From CAMQVM01 sp044433365 (lineage in GTDB: Bacteria; Bacteroidota; Bacteroidia; Bacteroidales; Rikenellaceae): DNA of 16,325 nt. Where the stretch lies: positions 1-16,325 of the forward strand of contig JAWXTR010000074.1 of NCBI GenBank assembly GCA_044433365.1, written 5' to 3'. The notes beneath the pieces were generated by a model. That model saw only the letters and a program-made list of their open reading frames with translations, did not search any database and was not told the DNA's origin. The position numbers and the translations under genes were made by a program. Shown in pieces: positions 15,562 through 16,325 of this stretch (position 1 is the stretch's first letter; each line of letters opens with the position of its first letter).

Positions 15562-15600
15562 GTTTGGATTTGGTTTGGCAAATTCAATTTTGTTTACCAC
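15562..15600 (+). repeat. GTTTGGATTTGG repeat, inverted partner of the element downstream of the MATE gene
   Basis: GTTTGGATTT, then GGTTTGG, CAAATTCAATTTT follows the palindrome directly. The reverse complement of 13896-13940 reads GTTTGGATTT, AGCTTAG, CAAATCCAATTTTT in the same position relative to its palindrome. The two are therefore diverged copies in opposite orientation on either side of the MATE gene. Confidence 0.55.
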
Positions 15601-15633
15601 GTAAGCTCATTTTGCTTTGCACAATTCTATTTT

Positions 15634-15677
15634 AGACGTAGCAGGGCTACCGCACCAGTTGATTCAAACGTCTATAA
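15634..15677. repeat. Broken and fused AGACGT palindromes
   Basis: AGACGTAGCAGGGCTAC (15634-15650) is a TAGC-type palindrome that stops before its last bases. It is followed by CGCACCAGTTGATTCAAACG TCT, the right part of a different TTGA-type palindrome that has lost its left end. This looks like a recombination joint between two copies. Confidence 0.5.
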
Positions 15678-15702
15678 CCGCACAAAGGTAACCGCACCAA
15701 GG

Positions 15703-15727
15703 TAGAGACGTTGTGTATCAACATCTG
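15703..15727. repeat. AGACGT-family palindrome with one mismatch
   Basis: AGACGTTG (15706-15713) and CAACATCT (15719-15726) pair at seven of eight positions around a 5-nt loop. It is preceded by GGTAG as in other copies. Confidence 0.55.
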
Positions 15728-15820
15728 AAGATACAGCACTTCTAAAATCAAAATAATTCTTTTAATGACAAAATATATCTACGATAGTCTGTAATATTTG
15801 ACATAGACTTCGTTGTATTT

Positions 15821-15845
15821 CAGACGTTAGACCTAACGTTTCTAC
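15821..15845. repeat. AGACGT-family palindrome (TTAG subtype)
   Basis: AGACGTTAG (15822-15830) and CTAACGTTT (15833-15841) form nine pairs including one G-U, around AC. This is the fourth distinct stem sequence in the family and it still pairs. Confidence 0.6.
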
Positions 15846-15861
15846 AGAGTTCGGTAAAAGA

Positions 15862-15994
15862 ATTTTGAGAATGAACCCATAATTCAAAAAAAAGTGGAAA
15901 AATCCAAAGAATTTTTCATCCTTTTTGTGATCCAGCAGGGGCTCGAACCCCCAAAGACGCACAGACCAACATTAAAAGGGCTCATTCTCAAAAT
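15862..15994. repeat. 17-bp inverted repeat enclosing a tRNA-like remnant
   Basis: ATTTTGAGAATGAACCC (15862-15878) is repeated inversely at 15978-15994 with 16 of 17 positions matching. Between them, on the minus strand, lies GGGGGTTCGAGCCCC (about 15938-15952), a tRNA T-arm-like sequence, followed by CTGGATCAC. Further upstream is CTTTTAA, similar to a tRNA-Lys anticodon loop. No matching acceptor 5' strand, D arm or paired anticodon stem exists, so this is a remnant and not a working tRNA. Confidence 0.5.
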
Positions 15995-16054
15995 CTGTTG
16001 TCATTAACTAAAATTTATAGCTCAGCAGTAAAGACGTAGCCCTGCTACGTCTGT
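15989..16054 (+). repeat. Dispersed repeat copy B with intact AGACGT palindrome
   Basis: This is the second copy of the element at 15495-15561. Its palindrome AGACGTAGC-CCT-GCTACGTCT (16032-16052) is perfect. Its left end overlaps the right arm of the 17-bp inverted repeat. Confidence 0.6.
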
Positions 16055-16064
16055 AACACAAATC

Positions 16065-16187
16065 GTTATGTTTTAAAAAAAGGTTTAAAACAATTCGGGG
16101 TGTTGTTTTCAGACGTAGCAAGGCTACGTCTCTACTTGTGCGGTGTTATGTTTTAAAAAAGAAGGTTGAACACAATTCGGGTGGTGG
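16065..16187 (+). repeat. Two 80-bp direct repeats with AGACGT palindromes
   Basis: GTTATGTTTTAAAAAA followed by an AGGTT...ACAATTCGGG block occurs at 16065-16105 and again, 80 nt later, at 16145-16187. The palindrome AGACGTAGC-AAG-GCTACGTCT (16111-16131) lies between them. With the palindrome at 16032-16052 this makes a diverged two-unit tandem repeat. Confidence 0.6.
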
Positions 16188-16202
16188 TTACATGTGTGCG
16201 GT

Positions 16203-16228
16203 TACAGACGTTGTACACAACGTCTTTC
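16203..16228. repeat. AGACGT-family palindrome (TTGT subtype)
   Basis: AGACGTTGT (16206-16214) and ACAACGTCT (16217-16225) form a perfect 9-bp stem around AC, preceded by GGTTAC. It is the last copy in the window. Confidence 0.65.
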
Positions 16229-16279
16229 ATGTTAAAATCCAAATAAAAGCGTAAAAAGTTTCAATTAAAATTGTTTTAT

Positions 16280-16287
16280 TATCTTTG
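16280..16287 (+). promoter_or_regulatory. -7 box of a promoter reading out of the window
   Basis: TATCTTTG matches TAnnTTTG exactly and is followed by TGTC, the same local sequence type as in front of cysS. The -33 region is unclear. The transcript would begin near 16293 and continue past the end of the window; AGAGGAGATA at about 16302-16311 could be a Shine-Dalgarno site or part of an RNA gene. I do not recognise the product. Confidence 0.45.
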
Positions 16288-16325
16288 TGTCAAGGTATTA
16301 AGAGGAGATAGGCACTGCTGGGGAG

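Noticed and set aside
15402..15635. 77-residue plus-strand frame overlapping the MATE start
   Set aside because: It runs antisense to the MATE promoter and through dispersed repeats, with no recognisable domain.
15762..15962. 66-residue minus-strand reading frame (MRLWGFEPLLDHKK...)
   Set aside because: It overlaps the tRNA-like remnant, the inverted repeat and a palindrome, has no promoter or ribosome site, and its start encodes the T-arm-like sequence. Such frames near tRNA fragments are usually spurious.
15928..15982. Working tRNA gene on the minus strand
   Set aside because: Only the T-arm looks right, with four of five pairs. No complement to the acceptor strand, no D arm and no paired anticodon stem can be found upstream.
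16031..16228. CRISPR array
   Set aside because: The palindromes are spaced regularly, but the repeats vary in sequence, the spacers are homologous to each other and no cas genes are present.

Overview
This window looks like chromosomal DNA of a Bacteroidales (Bacteroidota) bacterium. The genes are typical of that group: a Porin_10-type outer-membrane porin, a secreted C69 dipeptidase, a full-length fused glycine decarboxylase P-protein and a SlyD with a Gly/Cys-rich tail. Intergenic DNA is AT-rich, Shine-Dalgarno sequences are mostly absent, and several genes are preceded by the Bacteroides-type -7 box TAnnTTTG, in two cases with a TTTG box 19-21 nt upstream. I cannot name a genus.

Layout. 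(a) 191-3753, minus strand: a porin gene followed 47 nt later by a membrane-anchored MltF-type lytic transglycosylase, a likely two-gene cell-envelope operon. (b) 3877-4427: a 551-nt gap with the porin promoter, a large array of AT-rich 7-nt repeats and a terminator hairpin. (c) 4428-6053, minus: secreted dipeptidase. (d) 6054-6387: divergent promoter region. (e) 6388-13416, plus: cysS, dsbD, gcvP and slyD, all co-directional with gaps of 47-85 nt and possibly co-transcribed at least in part. (f) 13417-14064: a gap holding six or more consecutive hairpins and two AGACGT-type palindromes. (g) 14065-15420, minus: a MATE-family exporter with a good promoter. (h) 15421-16325: about 900 nt with no credible gene but many dispersed palindromic repeats, a tRNA-like remnant inside an inverted repeat, and a promoter-like site pointing out of the window.

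The genes are conserved housekeeping or envelope functions: translation (cysS), one-carbon metabolism (gcvP), protein folding and metal handling (slyD), periplasmic thiol redox (dsbD), peptidoglycan turnover, porin and drug/metabolite export. No defence system, phage, transposase, CRISPR array or biosynthetic cluster is visible. The unusual content is non-coding: (1) 7-nt tandem arrays that fill the spaces between stop and start codons almost exactly; (2) a family of palindromes whose two arms vary together between copies, found only on both sides of the MATE gene; (3) a dense hairpin array after slyD; (4) two distant copies of a long hairpin with a compensatory base change.
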